Part shown: piece after piece, positions 32,957 to 40,641 of the stretch
Layout: every line of letters starts with the position of its first letter
Position numbering within the stretch: the stretch's first letter is position 1
NCBI RefSeq assembly: GCF_004331465.1
Contig: NZ_SJKB01000006.1
Span: 372,001 to 436,000, forward strand
Source: Kribbella pittospori
Lineage (GTDB): Bacteria; Actinomycetota; Actinomycetes; Propionibacteriales; Kribbellaceae
Direction: 5' to 3'
Length of the DNA stretch: 64,000 nt
The notes under the pieces: generated by a model
Database searches by the model: none
What the model saw: the letters and a program-made list of their open reading frames with translations, nothing else
Told to the model about the DNA's origin: nothing
Made by a program: the position numbers and the translations under genes

Positions 32957-33789
32957 GACAGCTGGTCCAGGAGGTCCTCGAGCTCGGCCAGGAGCGGGTC
33001 GATCCAGGAGCCGGAATCCGGGATCGTGCGCTGGCCCTCGGTGACGACGAACTCGAGTGCGAGCAGGCAGAAGCAGGCGCCGCCGGCGAGCAGTTGGCGA
33101 TCGACCAGGAACGGATCCGCGCCGGCGATCTCGACGTAGTGGGCGACGATCGGTCCGCGGTCGTGGCCGAGTGCGGTCGCGTCGCGGACCAGGGTGTACA
33201 GGTCGCTGAGGTGCGGCGCGACGTACGTCAGCGGCCAGTCGACCACGGTCCACCGGGTCCCATCGGTGACAAGGTTCTTCGGCACGAAGTCACCGTGGAC
33301 GACGCCCAACGGCGCATCCCGGTGCAGCGCAGCGAGTGCCTCGGTCAGCGGCCCGACGTCGAACGAGATCCGGTCGATGCGGTCGGCCAGCTCCTTGACG
33401 CGCTCCGGCGGGAATCCACTAGGCCCTGACACGGCCCGCGAGCGAATCTCGGCCAGCAACTCGGCCGCAGCCAGAAACCCCTCAGCCGACGGCTCCTGCT
33501 CCAGCGTCACCCGGCCGACGTCCGCGAGCACGAGCATACCGTCCTCGGCGTGGATCAGCTCCGGCGCCGGCAACCCCAACGGGATGACGAACCGCTCGTA
33601 TGCCGTTCCCTCGCCGGACTGACTGTCCGTCCCCCGCTTCACGATGACGCTGCGCAGCCCGTACGACAGCCGCCAGACCTCCGACGATCCCCACTGCCGC
33701 AGCAACTCGCCGTACAACGCCCCGACCGAGGGAGCCTCCGTAGCCCGCAGTACCGGTCCGTCAATCTGCGAGAGCCACGCCGGAAGCAT
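32953..33789 (-). CDS. APH-family phosphotransferase (small-molecule kinase-like)
   Basis: Kinase-like protein of 278 residues. The catalytic loop is GVVHGDFVPKNLV (HGDxxxxN) and the metal-binding region WTVVDWPLTYVAPHLSDLYT, where D-W-P replaces the more usual D-x-D/E. N-terminal lobe: WRLSYGLRSVIVKRG with a candidate Lys. Such proteins phosphorylate aminoglycosides, homoserine, choline or sugars; the substrate is unknown here. Start ATG at 33789 shares one base with the stop of the nucleoside hydrolase (TGATG); a GTG at 33792 is possible. Its place between a nucleoside hydrolase and a mannosidase suggests a metabolic rather than resistance role. Confidence 0.82.
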   Translation of the reverse strand: MLPAWLSQIDGPVLRATEAPSVGALYGELLRQWGSSEVWRLSYGLRSVIVKRGTDSQSGEGTAYERFVIPLGLPAPELIHAEDGMLVLADVGRVTLEQEPSAEGFLAAAELLAEIRSRAVSGPSGFPPERVKELADRIDRISFDVGPLTEALAALHRDAPLGVVHGDFVPKNLVTDGTRWTVVDWPLTYVAPHLSDLYTLVRDATALGHDRGPIVAHYVEIAGADPFLVDRQLLAGGACFCLLALEFVVTEGQRTIPDSGSWIDPLLAELEDLLDQLS

Positions 33790-34691
33790 CACGCCAGTAG
33801 ATCACGGCCGCTCGATCGACCGCCGCCATTTATCACTTGGGTTGGGCTGCCCGCGCAAGCGACGAGGATGCGGTCCACGATCCGCTGGGCGACCGCCTCG
33901 GCGTCGAGATCGGCGACGATCCGGTGCGGCCCGTCGCCTGGCGTGAACGGAGTGATGCCGTCCCCGTCGACCTCGATCCGGCCAGTGGCGAAGGTGAACA
34001 GGTCCGGATCGGTCAGCATCAGTACCGCGGCCGGGTCGTGTGGGACGTTGGAGTCCGACGCGGAGAAACTCCAGAACTGCCGCATCTCCGCACCAAGCAG
34101 CTGCCCGAGCGATCCGGCGGCCTCGAGCTCGGCGACGACAGCGCCACCCAGCCGCAGTCGCGACGTCTGGTCGATCCCGATGACCGTCGCCGGCACCCCG
34201 CTGCCGAACACGACCGCGGCCGCATCGACGTCGCACTTGATGTTGTGCTCGGGATCGGCGGACAAGAAGTCGCCGCCCATCACGCACAACTGCTCGATCT
34301 GATGTCCGGGCCGCTCAACGGCCTCCGCCACGTTGGTCAGCGGGCCGACCGCGACAACCGTCGGCGAGGCGGCAAGCACTCCGATCGGATCGCTGTCGGT
34401 CGCCACGGTCTCGCGGTCCAGGTCCGGAAGGAGCGCGCCTTCGTGGCCGGCCCACCAGACTGGCCGGCCGGAGCGGGTCTCGGTGCGGCCAGGCACGATC
34501 GGGTCGATCGAGCGCCCCGCGACCGTGGCCACCCGTGCGGCCATCCGAGCCCGCACGAGCGTGTCGCCGTACACGGTGGTGATGGCGCTGAGATCGAGTT
34601 CGGGCGAGCCGAGGATCGTCGCCAGCGCGAGGACGTCGTCGACGTCGGAGCCGAGATCGGTGTCGAAGGTCAGCGAGGATGCTGTCTGCAT
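33789..34691 (-). CDS. Inosine-uridine preferring nucleoside hydrolase
   Basis: Calcium-dependent N-ribohydrolase of 300 residues that splits nucleosides to base and ribose. The N-terminal DTDLGSDVDDVLALATIL is the family's metal-binding Asp cluster. VVAVGPLTNVAEAVE, LCVMGGDF and the C-terminal Asp region (HDPAAVLMLTDPDLF) complete the active site. First gene of a four-gene operon with phosphotransferase, epimerase and GH92, all joined by one-to-four-base overlaps or a 9-bp gap. It is divergent from dapD (34764). Confidence 0.92.
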   Translation of the reverse strand: MQTASSLTFDTDLGSDVDDVLALATILGSPELDLSAITTVYGDTLVRARMAARVATVAGRSIDPIVPGRTETRSGRPVWWAGHEGALLPDLDRETVATDSDPIGVLAASPTVVAVGPLTNVAEAVERPGHQIEQLCVMGGDFLSADPEHNIKCDVDAAAVVFGSGVPATVIGIDQTSRLRLGGAVVAELEAAGSLGQLLGAEMRQFWSFSASDSNVPHDPAAVLMLTDPDLFTFATGRIEVDGDGITPFTPGDGPHRIVADLDAEAVAQRIVDRILVACAGSPTQVINGGGRSSGRDLLA

Positions 34692-34763
34692 CCGTCCATG
34701 TGATCACAGCCACCGGTGCACCGCCCTCCAGAGCGGCGCGGGCCGTCTGGCAGGCTTGTGGGC

Positions 34764-35702
34764 ATGACCGAGAACGCCACGCACGCCTGGGGCTTCGGCC
34801 TCGCCACCGTTTCCGCCGACGGGACCGCCCTCGACGTCTGGTACCCGGCGCCCGAGCTCGGCTCACGGCCCGACGACGCCAAGGCGCCGGCCGAGCTGAT
34901 CGCTGCCGAGGGCAACGACGAGATCCGGCAGGTACGGCGTGAGGTCGTGTCGGCCGAAATCACCCTGGACCAGGCGCCGGCGGGCACCGCGGACGCGTAC
35001 CTGCGGCTGCACCTGCTGTCGCACCGGCTGGTCCGCCCGCACGGCCTCAACCTGGACGGCATTTTCGCCGCGCTGCCGAACAACGCGTGGACGTCGCTCG
35101 GCCCGGTCCCGGTCGAGGACATCGAGCAGGTGCGGCTGCGGGCCCGCGCGGCCGGTCAGCACCTGAGTGTGGCGAGTGTCGACAAGTTCCCGCGGATGAC
35201 GGACTACGTCGTACCGAGTGGTGTCCGGATCGGCGACGCCGACCGGGTCCGGCTGGGTGCGCACCTGGCCTCCGGGACCACCGTGATGCACGAGGGCTTC
35301 GTGAACTTCAACGCCGGCACGCTCGGTACGTCGATGGTCGAGGGCCGGATCGTGGCCGGTGTGGTGGTCGACGACGGCAGCGACATCGGAGCCGGCGCGT
35401 CGATCATGGGCACCCTGTCCGGCGGTGGCACCCAAGTGGTGTCGATCGGCAAACGCTGCCTGCTGGGCGCGAACGGCGGCACCGGTATCTCGCTCGGCGA
35501 CGACTGCGTGGTCGAGGCGGGGCTGTACGTGACCGCCGGCACCAAGGTCGCCCTCCCCGACGGCAGCGTGGTGAAGGCGCGCGACCTGTCTGGGCAGCCG
35601 GGGCTGCTGTACCTCCGCAACTCGGTCACCGGTGCCGTCGAGGCGCGGCCGCGCCAGGGTGAGGGCATCACGCTCAACGAAGCCCTGCACGCCAACGCGT
35701 GA
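34764..35702 (+). CDS. dapD: 2,3,4,5-tetrahydropyridine-2,6-dicarboxylate N-succinyltransferase
   Basis: Acyltransferase of 312 residues that makes N-succinyl-2-amino-6-ketopimelate from succinyl-CoA in the succinylase branch of lysine and diaminopimelate synthesis. The N-terminal half is the actinobacterial alpha/beta extension; from about residue 150 the left-handed beta-helix is visible as repeated hexapeptides (GVRIGDADRVRLGAHLASGT, HEGFVNFNAGTLGTSMVEGR, SDIGAGASIMGTLSGG, then ISLGDDCVVEAGLYVTAGTK). Start ATG at 34764. A hairpin terminator follows. Works in the same pathway as dapE at 15336. Confidence 0.95.
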   Translation: MTENATHAWGFGLATVSADGTALDVWYPAPELGSRPDDAKAPAELIAAEGNDEIRQVRREVVSAEITLDQAPAGTADAYLRLHLLSHRLVRPHGLNLDGIFAALPNNAWTSLGPVPVEDIEQVRLRARAAGQHLSVASVDKFPRMTDYVVPSGVRIGDADRVRLGAHLASGTTVMHEGFVNFNAGTLGTSMVEGRIVAGVVVDDGSDIGAGASIMGTLSGGGTQVVSIGKRCLLGANGGTGISLGDDCVVEAGLYVTAGTKVALPDGSVVKARDLSGQPGLLYLRNSVTGAVEARPRQGEGITLNEALHANA

Positions 35703-35717
35703 CGGCTGAGTACCAAA

Positions 35718-35745
35718 GCGTGCGGAACGCCAACCAACCGCACGC
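35718..35745 (+). terminator. Hairpin terminator after dapD
   Basis: GCGTGCGG (35718-35725) pairs with CCGCACGC (35738-35745) around a 12-nt loop, 16 bp past the dapD stop. Confidence 0.55.
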
Positions 35746-35814
35746 CCCGCACGTCAACCACATCGTGACCGACACCGCGGAACCCGACCCCCGCCCCCAC
35801 ACGTTGGGAGCGGT

Positions 35815-36792
35815 ATGCCGATGAAGCGTGGTGCCCTGGTGGCGATGGGCGCTGTCGGTGTGTTTGCGCTGGCTATTGGGCTGACGGTTCGGTGGGTCGG
35901 GGACAAGGGGATCGGGCCGTTGCTGCCGCCCAAGGAGCAGTGCACGGCCACGGTCAACGGGACCACCGTCGAGTTGGACCTGGAGCAGGCTGAGTCGGCG
36001 GCGATCATCGCGGGGGTCGCCGTACGGCGTGGACTGCCGGCTCGGGCGGCGACGATCGCGCTGGCAACGGCGTACCAGGAGTCCGGCCTGCGGAATCTGG
36101 CGCATGGGGACCGGGACTCGCTGGGGCTCTTCCAGCAGCGGCCGTCCATGGGCTGGGGTACGGCGAAGCAGGTGCGGGACCCGCACTACGCGGCCGGGAA
36201 GTTCTACGACGCGCTGGTGAAGGTGAAGAACTACCAGACGCTGGCGGTGACGGTGGCGGCCGACCGGGTCCAGCGCAGCGCGTTCCCGAACGCCTACGCG
36301 GATCACGAGGCGGATGCCCGGGTGCTCGCCTCGGCGCTGACCGGGCAGTCGAAGAGCGTGTTCGCCTGCACGGTGAACACCGACTCGGTGAAGCAGGAGG
36401 TGGTCGGCCGCAGTGGGCTGACGCCGCGGGCGGAGGCCGTCCGCGCGGATCTGCTCGAGACCTTCGGGAAGCTGTCGACCGGCGGGTACGCGCCGGGCGG
36501 GGTGCAGTCCGGGCACATGGAGGGGTCGGCGCACTACGACGGCCGGGCGGTGGATGTGTTCGTGCGGCCGATCTCGACGACGAACACGACCAAGGGCTGG
36601 GCGATGGCGCAGTACCTCGTGGCGCGGGCTGACCTGCTGAAGATCAAGACGGTCATCTTCAGCGACAAGATCTGGACGGCCGGCGGCCGGTCGGACAGCG
36701 GGTGGCGCGACTACACCCCGCCTGAACGCTCCGGCGACCCAGCCATCCTCCGCCACCTCGACCACGTCCACGTAGACGTCCAGGAGCAGTAG
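35815..36792 (+). CDS. Membrane-anchored wall-associated protein with lysozyme-like helix and C-terminal LD-peptidase-like region
   Basis: Protein of 325 residues, conserved in actinobacteria and often left hypothetical. One N-terminal transmembrane segment (GALVAMGAVGVFALAIGLTV) anchors it outside. Residues about 60-170 look like a transglycosylase-type helical fold (ATAYQESGLRNLAHGDRDSL, then LGLFQQRPSMGWGT, with a Glu in the place of a lysozyme-like catalytic acid). The C-terminal half (about 195-325) holds HMEGSAHYDGRAVDVFVRP and HLDHVHVDV, spaced His/Asp residues like the M15-type or ARB-07466-like zinc domain. A wall-cleaving or wall-binding role is inferred. ATG at 35815; another Met is two codons later. 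Confidence 0.7.
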   Translation: MPMKRGALVAMGAVGVFALAIGLTVRWVGDKGIGPLLPPKEQCTATVNGTTVELDLEQAESAAIIAGVAVRRGLPARAATIALATAYQESGLRNLAHGDRDSLGLFQQRPSMGWGTAKQVRDPHYAAGKFYDALVKVKNYQTLAVTVAADRVQRSAFPNAYADHEADARVLASALTGQSKSVFACTVNTDSVKQEVVGRSGLTPRAEAVRADLLETFGKLSTGGYAPGGVQSGHMEGSAHYDGRAVDVFVRPISTTNTTKGWAMAQYLVARADLLKIKTVIFSDKIWTAGGRSDSGWRDYTPPERSGDPAILRHLDHVHVDVQEQ

Positions 36793-36800
36793 GCAAAGCG

Positions 36801-36832
36801 TGTGGCGAGCACCCGTTGGAGTACTCGCCACA
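36801..36832 (+). terminator. Hairpin terminator
   Basis: TGTGGCGAG (36801-36809) pairs with CTCGCCACA (36824-36832) around a 14-nt loop, directly after the stop at 36792 and before the fdxA-end duplication. Confidence 0.5.
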
Positions 36833-36848
36833 GTAGGTAATGAAAGAA

Positions 36849-36940
36849 TTACTCGTCGTGCTCCTGCGGGGGCCAGGGCCTCGACTACTCCACCCCCGCC
36901 TTTGCTTTTCAGCCTTTTACTCGTCGTGCTCCTGCGGGGG
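36849..36940 (-). repeat. 24-bp direct duplication of the fdxA 3' end
   Basis: TTACTCGTCGTGCTCCTGCG plus GGGG occurs at 36849-36872 and again at 36917-36940, 68 bp apart; GCCTCGA follows both. The second copy is the real C-terminal coding of fdxA (PPQEHDE-stop on the minus strand). The first is a downstream, apparently functionless copy. Confidence 0.9.
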
Positions 36941-37243
36941 AAGCGCCTCGATGAACGGGTGATCCTTGTCGATCTTGCCCATCTTGGACGCGCCGCCGGG
37001 GGAACCGAGGTCGTTGAAGAAGTCGACGTTCGCGGTGTAGTAGTCCTTCCACTGCTCCGGGGTGTCGTCTTCGTAGTAGATCGCCTCTACCGGGCAAACC
37101 GGCTCGCAGGCTCCGCAGTCGACGCATTCGTCGGGGTGGATGTACAGCATCCGGTTGCCCTCGTAGATGCAGTCGACGGGGCATTCCTCGACGCAGGCGA
37201 GGTCCTTCAGGTCAACACACGGCTGCGCGATGACGTAGGTCAC
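36917..37243 (-). CDS. fdxA: Seven-iron ferredoxin FdxA
   Basis: Electron carrier of 108 residues with a [3Fe-4S] and a [4Fe-4S] cluster. Cys9, Cys17 and Cys21 (CVDLKDLACVEECPVDC) and the second set CVDCGACEPVCPVEA give the 7Fe pattern; the remainder is the characteristic actinobacterial C-terminal extension (WKDYYTANVDFFNDLGSPGG). The GTG at 37243 is preceded by an AGGAGGAG ribosome site. Divergent from the GNAT gene at 37371. Confidence 0.95.
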   Translation of the reverse strand: MTYVIAQPCVDLKDLACVEECPVDCIYEGNRMLYIHPDECVDCGACEPVCPVEAIYYEDDTPEQWKDYYTANVDFFNDLGSPGGASKMGKIDKDHPFIEALPPQEHDE

Positions 37244-37304
37244 TGCTACTCCTCCTATGGCAGGCAAGCGCAGCGCTGATCTGGGGTGCTGCGATGCGGT
37301 GATG

Positions 37305-37345
37305 CTGTGCTCAATGCAAGGTATCTAGTATCACGGTAGTACTTC
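37305..37345. promoter_or_regulatory. AT-rich promoter-like patch between fdxA and the divergent GNAT gene
   Basis: CAATGCAAGGTATCTAGTAT is the only AT-rich stretch in the 127-bp divergent region. TAGTAT (37326-37331, plus) and TAGATA (37327-37322, minus) are good -10 candidates for the two directions, overlapping each other. No convincing -35 was found. Confidence 0.35.
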
Positions 37346-37370
37346 GCCCACTCTGCCAGGAGTCCGCATC

Positions 37371-38309
37371 GTGTCAGGCCCCCAGATAGGACTTTCGGTC
37401 CGTGATATCGGCCACCGTGTCGTCGTCCGGCACCGGATTCCGGGCGGACTGACCGACGTGATCGGCGTTCTGCAGTCATGGGACCCCTCCGGCCTGGTCG
37501 TGCGGCACGCGGACAGCAGCCTGCACCAGGTCGGCAGCGCCGACGTGGCGGCGGCCAAACGGATCCCGGAGATGCCGCTGCGGCCGGTGGACGTCGAGCA
37601 GCTCTTCCTGACCACCGCTCTGGGCCGGCCCGCGGCCGAGACGGCGTACGTCGGCCAGTGGTTGCTGCGGGCATCTTCCGGCTGGACCGGCCGGGGCAAT
37701 TCGCTGCTCCCGGCCGGAAACCCCGGCATGCCGGTCGCCGAGGCGCTCAAGCACGCTGAAGCTTTCTACGACGAGCGCGGCCTACCCCCGCTGGCACTGG
37801 TCCGCGTCGGCAGCCCGGAAGCGGCCGAGTTCCTTGCCCAGGGGTGGATCGACGCCCGCCCGGAGCAGTCCGACACCTTCGTCCTGCACACCACCCTGGA
37901 CCACGTGAACGCCTCACCGCAGTACGACGTACTGGTCGCGGAACACCCCAACGACGCGTGGTACGACGCCGCCTTCGACGGTCCGGTCCCCGAGGCTGCA
38001 CCGGCCGTCATGGAGGGTGCCCCGAAGGCCAGGTTCGCCTCGATCACCCTGGATGACCGCACCGTCGCCGTCGGGCGGGGGTCCATGACGGGGCACTGGC
38101 TCGGTATCGATGCCATCCGGGTGGACCCGTCGTACCGCCGCCGTGGCCTGGGTACGGCGCTCGTCCAGGGCCTGGCCAGGTGGTCCGGGCCACTGGGAGG
38201 CCGCCGTACCTATCTGGAGGTCGTGGAGGAGAACACGGCCGCCATGGCGACCTACAGCAGGCTCGGCTATGCGGATGCGTACCGCTACCGCTATCTGACC
38301 AAGCGCTGA
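37371..38309 (+). CDS. GNAT-family N-acetyltransferase with N-terminal extra domain
   Basis: Protein of 312 residues. The C-terminal 90 residues hold the acetyl-CoA site: GIDAIRVDPSYRRRGLGTAL with RRRGLG, then RRTYLEVVEENTAAMATYSR and LGYADAYRYRYL. The first 60 residues (GLSVRDIGHRVVVRHRIPGG, TDVIGVLQSW) form a small beta-rich module found in an actinobacterial subfamily, and the middle is a degenerate second GNAT-like fold. Substrate unknown. GTG start at 37371. Its last 19 bases overlap the convergent MFS gene. Confidence 0.85.
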   Translation: MSGPQIGLSVRDIGHRVVVRHRIPGGLTDVIGVLQSWDPSGLVVRHADSSLHQVGSADVAAAKRIPEMPLRPVDVEQLFLTTALGRPAAETAYVGQWLLRASSGWTGRGNSLLPAGNPGMPVAEALKHAEAFYDERGLPPLALVRVGSPEAAEFLAQGWIDARPEQSDTFVLHTTLDHVNASPQYDVLVAEHPNDAWYDAAFDGPVPEAAPAVMEGAPKARFASITLDDRTVAVGRGSMTGHWLGIDAIRVDPSYRRRGLGTALVQGLARWSGPLGGRRTYLEVVEENTAAMATYSRLGYADAYRYRYLTKR

Positions 38310-39673
38310 GCCGCAGCCGCCCCCACCAGCGTCAGCACGATGAATCCGGCCAGTACGACGCTCAGCGCGGCGCTGGGGTTCGACGCGAGTGCTGCGTAGG
38401 TAGAACCGGCCAGAGCGACCCCGAGAGCGCCGGACAGCTGTGCGTTGGTGGCAACCACACCGGACAGGTCAGCGGCGTACTGCGGGGACATGCTCGAGGT
38501 GACTGCGCCGATCAGAGTGTTGGCGCTGATGCCGAGCCCGAGACCGCCGACGCCGAGCAGTGCGAACAAGAGCGGTCCGGTACGGCCGCCGAGCTGCAGA
38601 TAGGCCAGGACCGACGCGTAGCCGATCGCGAGGACCAGACAGCCGACGACAGGCATCCACCGCACTCCCCTGCGCAACCGCGGGATGATCGGGCCGGCCA
38701 GCCCGAACGCCGCAACCCAGACAACCATGGCGAAGCCCGAGTACGCCGGCCCCTTGTGCAGACCGTCTTGGAGGTAGAGGGCGAGGACGAAGAGCAGAGC
38801 GAAGTACGTGCCCGTTGTGCAGGCGTGCGCGAGCATGCCGGCCCGGACGGACGGGTTGCGGAGAACCTGCCTCGCGATCAGGGGGCGACCACCGCGTGCG
38901 GCTGCCCGGCGTTCGCCGTACTCGAAGAAGGCCAGGGTGGGGAGGCTCAGCAGGAGGCACAGCCACGACCAGGTCGGCCAGCCGCGTTCGGAGCCCAGCA
39001 GGAGCGGGACGATCACGAGCAGGACCGTGGCGGACAGGGCGAGGACGCCGACCAGGTCGAGCGGATCGCGATCGGACGTCCGGTCAGCGGGGAGGAGGCG
39101 GCGCCCGGCGATGAGCAGAGCCACGCCGATGGGGATGTTGACGAGGAAGATCGGCCGCCAGCCGGTGCCGAACAGGTCGGCCGCGATGAGTACGCCGCCG
39201 AGGATCTGTCCGAGGACAGCCCCACCGGACAAGGCGATCGAGAAGTAGCCCAGCGCCTTCAGCCGGTCCCGGCCGTGGAAGTGCAACTGGATGCCGCTCA
39301 GGACCTGCGGGACCATCAGCGCGGCGCCGGCGCCCTGGACGAAACGGGCGACGACGAGGGAGGCGATCTCGGGCGCGAGACCGCAGGCCAGCGAGGCTGC
39401 CGTGAACACCAGCAGACCGAGGAGGAACGTACGCCGGTAGCCGAGCGACGAACCGAGCCGGGCGCCGGTGATCAGCAGGACCGCGAACGCGACGACGTAC
39501 CCGGACACGACCAGTCCGACCGCGCCCTCCGAGGCGTGCAGATCGGCGCCGATCGACGGCCCGGCGATGTTCGCGACCGCGGTGTCGATGTTCGCCATGA
39601 ACTGCCCGGTGAGCAGCACCGCCAGGATCGCGGCCCGATTGACCGTCTTCGTATCTTGCAGGGTGTTTTCCAC
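38291..39673 (-). CDS. MFS transporter, EmrB/QacA (DHA2) type
   Basis: Membrane drug/proton antiporter-like protein of 460 residues with about 14 helices. Seen: NIDTAVANIAGPSIGADLHA (helix 1 motif D1 of the 14-helix group), GARLGSSLGYRRTFLLG (motif A), VARFVQGAGAALMVPQVLS (motif B) and the motif C-like GGAVLGQILGGVLI. The GTG at 39673 starts MENTLQDTKTVNRAAI. Substrate unknown; no adjacent regulator. Confidence 0.9.
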   Translation of the reverse strand: MENTLQDTKTVNRAAILAVLLTGQFMANIDTAVANIAGPSIGADLHASEGAVGLVVSGYVVAFAVLLITGARLGSSLGYRRTFLLGLLVFTAASLACGLAPEIASLVVARFVQGAGAALMVPQVLSGIQLHFHGRDRLKALGYFSIALSGGAVLGQILGGVLIAADLFGTGWRPIFLVNIPIGVALLIAGRRLLPADRTSDRDPLDLVGVLALSATVLLVIVPLLLGSERGWPTWSWLCLLLSLPTLAFFEYGERRAAARGGRPLIARQVLRNPSVRAGMLAHACTTGTYFALLFVLALYLQDGLHKGPAYSGFAMVVWVAAFGLAGPIIPRLRRGVRWMPVVGCLVLAIGYASVLAYLQLGGRTGPLLFALLGVGGLGLGISANTLIGAVTSSMSPQYAADLSGVVATNAQLSGALGVALAGSTYAALASNPSAALSVVLAGFIVLTLVGAAAAQRLVR

Positions 39674-39727
39674 ACGGTTGGAACGGTGTGAGGCCGGTGT
39701 GATGTGAGGGGGTTAGTCTCGGGTGCC

Positions 39728-40165
39728 ATGGCGGATCACGTGGCGGAGCGGCCGGAGTACGCGGGGGACTTCGAGGGAACGGTGCACGTGGAGTACACGC
39801 CGCACCCGGACGACGGGGTGGCGGACCCGGGCGAGATCGTGTGGACCTGGGTGCCGTTCGAGGAGGACCACCACCGCGGCAAGGACCGACCGGTGCTGGT
39901 GGTCGGGTCGGACGGTCCGTGGCTGCTGGCGCTGATCCTGACCAGCAAGGACCACGACCGCGACGCCGCCGACGAGGCGCGCTGGGGCCGGATCTGGATG
40001 GACATCGGCAGCGGCGCCTGGGACAAGGAAGGCCGCAACAGCGAGGTCCGGCTGGACCGCGTCCTGCGCATCGACCCCGGTCAGGTCCGCCGCGAAGGCG
40101 CCGTCATCGGCGAGGACCTGTTCAACCAGGTCGCCGCCGAACTCCACCGGATCCACCGGGGCTGA
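39728..40165 (+). CDS. PemK/MazF-like type II toxin-fold protein
   Basis: Protein of 145 residues resembling the PemK-like family of actinobacteria. The core is IVWTWVPFEEDHHRGKDRPV, LVVGSDGPWLLALILTSKDH, then DIGSGAWDKEGRNSEVRLDR, VLRIDPGQVRREGAVIGEDL: the SH3-like barrel with the RPVLVV strand. The usual antitoxin partner is not adjacent on either side; the gene stands alone after a divergent MFS gene. It may be a solitary RNase or a domesticated member. ATG at 39728. Confidence 0.75.
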   Translation: MADHVAERPEYAGDFEGTVHVEYTPHPDDGVADPGEIVWTWVPFEEDHHRGKDRPVLVVGSDGPWLLALILTSKDHDRDAADEARWGRIWMDIGSGAWDKEGRNSEVRLDRVLRIDPGQVRREGAVIGEDLFNQVAAELHRIHRG

Positions 40166-40203
40166 CAGCAGCAAAACGCGGCCGCCTCCCCCCGATTCAT
40201 TTG

Positions 40204-40260
40204 GAGGGGATTACCCCTCGACACGCGGGTTCTCCGCTCGTATCGGAGCAGAGAACCCGC
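40204..40260 (+). terminator. Two consecutive hairpins after the PemK-like gene
   Basis: GAGGGG-ATTA-CCCCTC (from 40204) is followed by GCGGGTTCTC (40225-40234) pairing perfectly with GAGAACCCGC (40251-40260). The second has no T-run but is the strongest hairpin of this spacer. Confidence 0.6.
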
Positions 40261-40641
40261 AAGACCAGGGGTTATCCGGCTCTCCGCCGGGTGGGTGGTG
40301 TGGGACCGTCCTGAGGCGCCGGGACCGGGGATGCGCAGTTGGACAGGAGGTGTCGGGCAGCAAGTAGTACGCCTGCGCATGAAACGCCCGCGCGTACGGC
40401 GTATCGCCGGTGCACTACCTGTCGAGCTGCACGCCGTCTGCACATCGTCGCCGCAGTCGGCTCAGTGGCTGCTGGAGCGGGGCGCGCTGTACACCGGCTT
40501 GGGCAACCTGAACTCCCCAATCTCGCCCCACGAGTCGCACCAGGCAGGTCACCGGTGATGGGCCGGTGGTCGGTGGTAGCCGGATATCCCCTCGAATGCG
40601 TCGGGACGGGCGTGGTGCGCCGAGTGGGGCCGCGTGCCGGA
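40261..40641. other. Intergenic region without a convincing gene
   Basis: ATGCGCAG (40329) and CTGCGCAT (40373) form an inverted repeat. An open frame from the ATG at 40379 to 40558 on the plus strand (59 residues, starting MKRPRVRRIAGALPVELHAV) has high GC at third positions but no recognisable family and no clear ribosome site; it could be a small gene or a gene remnant. Nothing else was seen. Confidence 0.35.

Noticed and set aside
32953..33789. Aminoglycoside resistance gene
   Set aside because: Only the general APH fold is visible and the operon is metabolic; the metal motif is atypical for resistance enzymes.
40379..40558. 59-residue open reading frame
   Set aside because: No ribosome site, no family and no conserved context; mentioned only under the intergenic entry.
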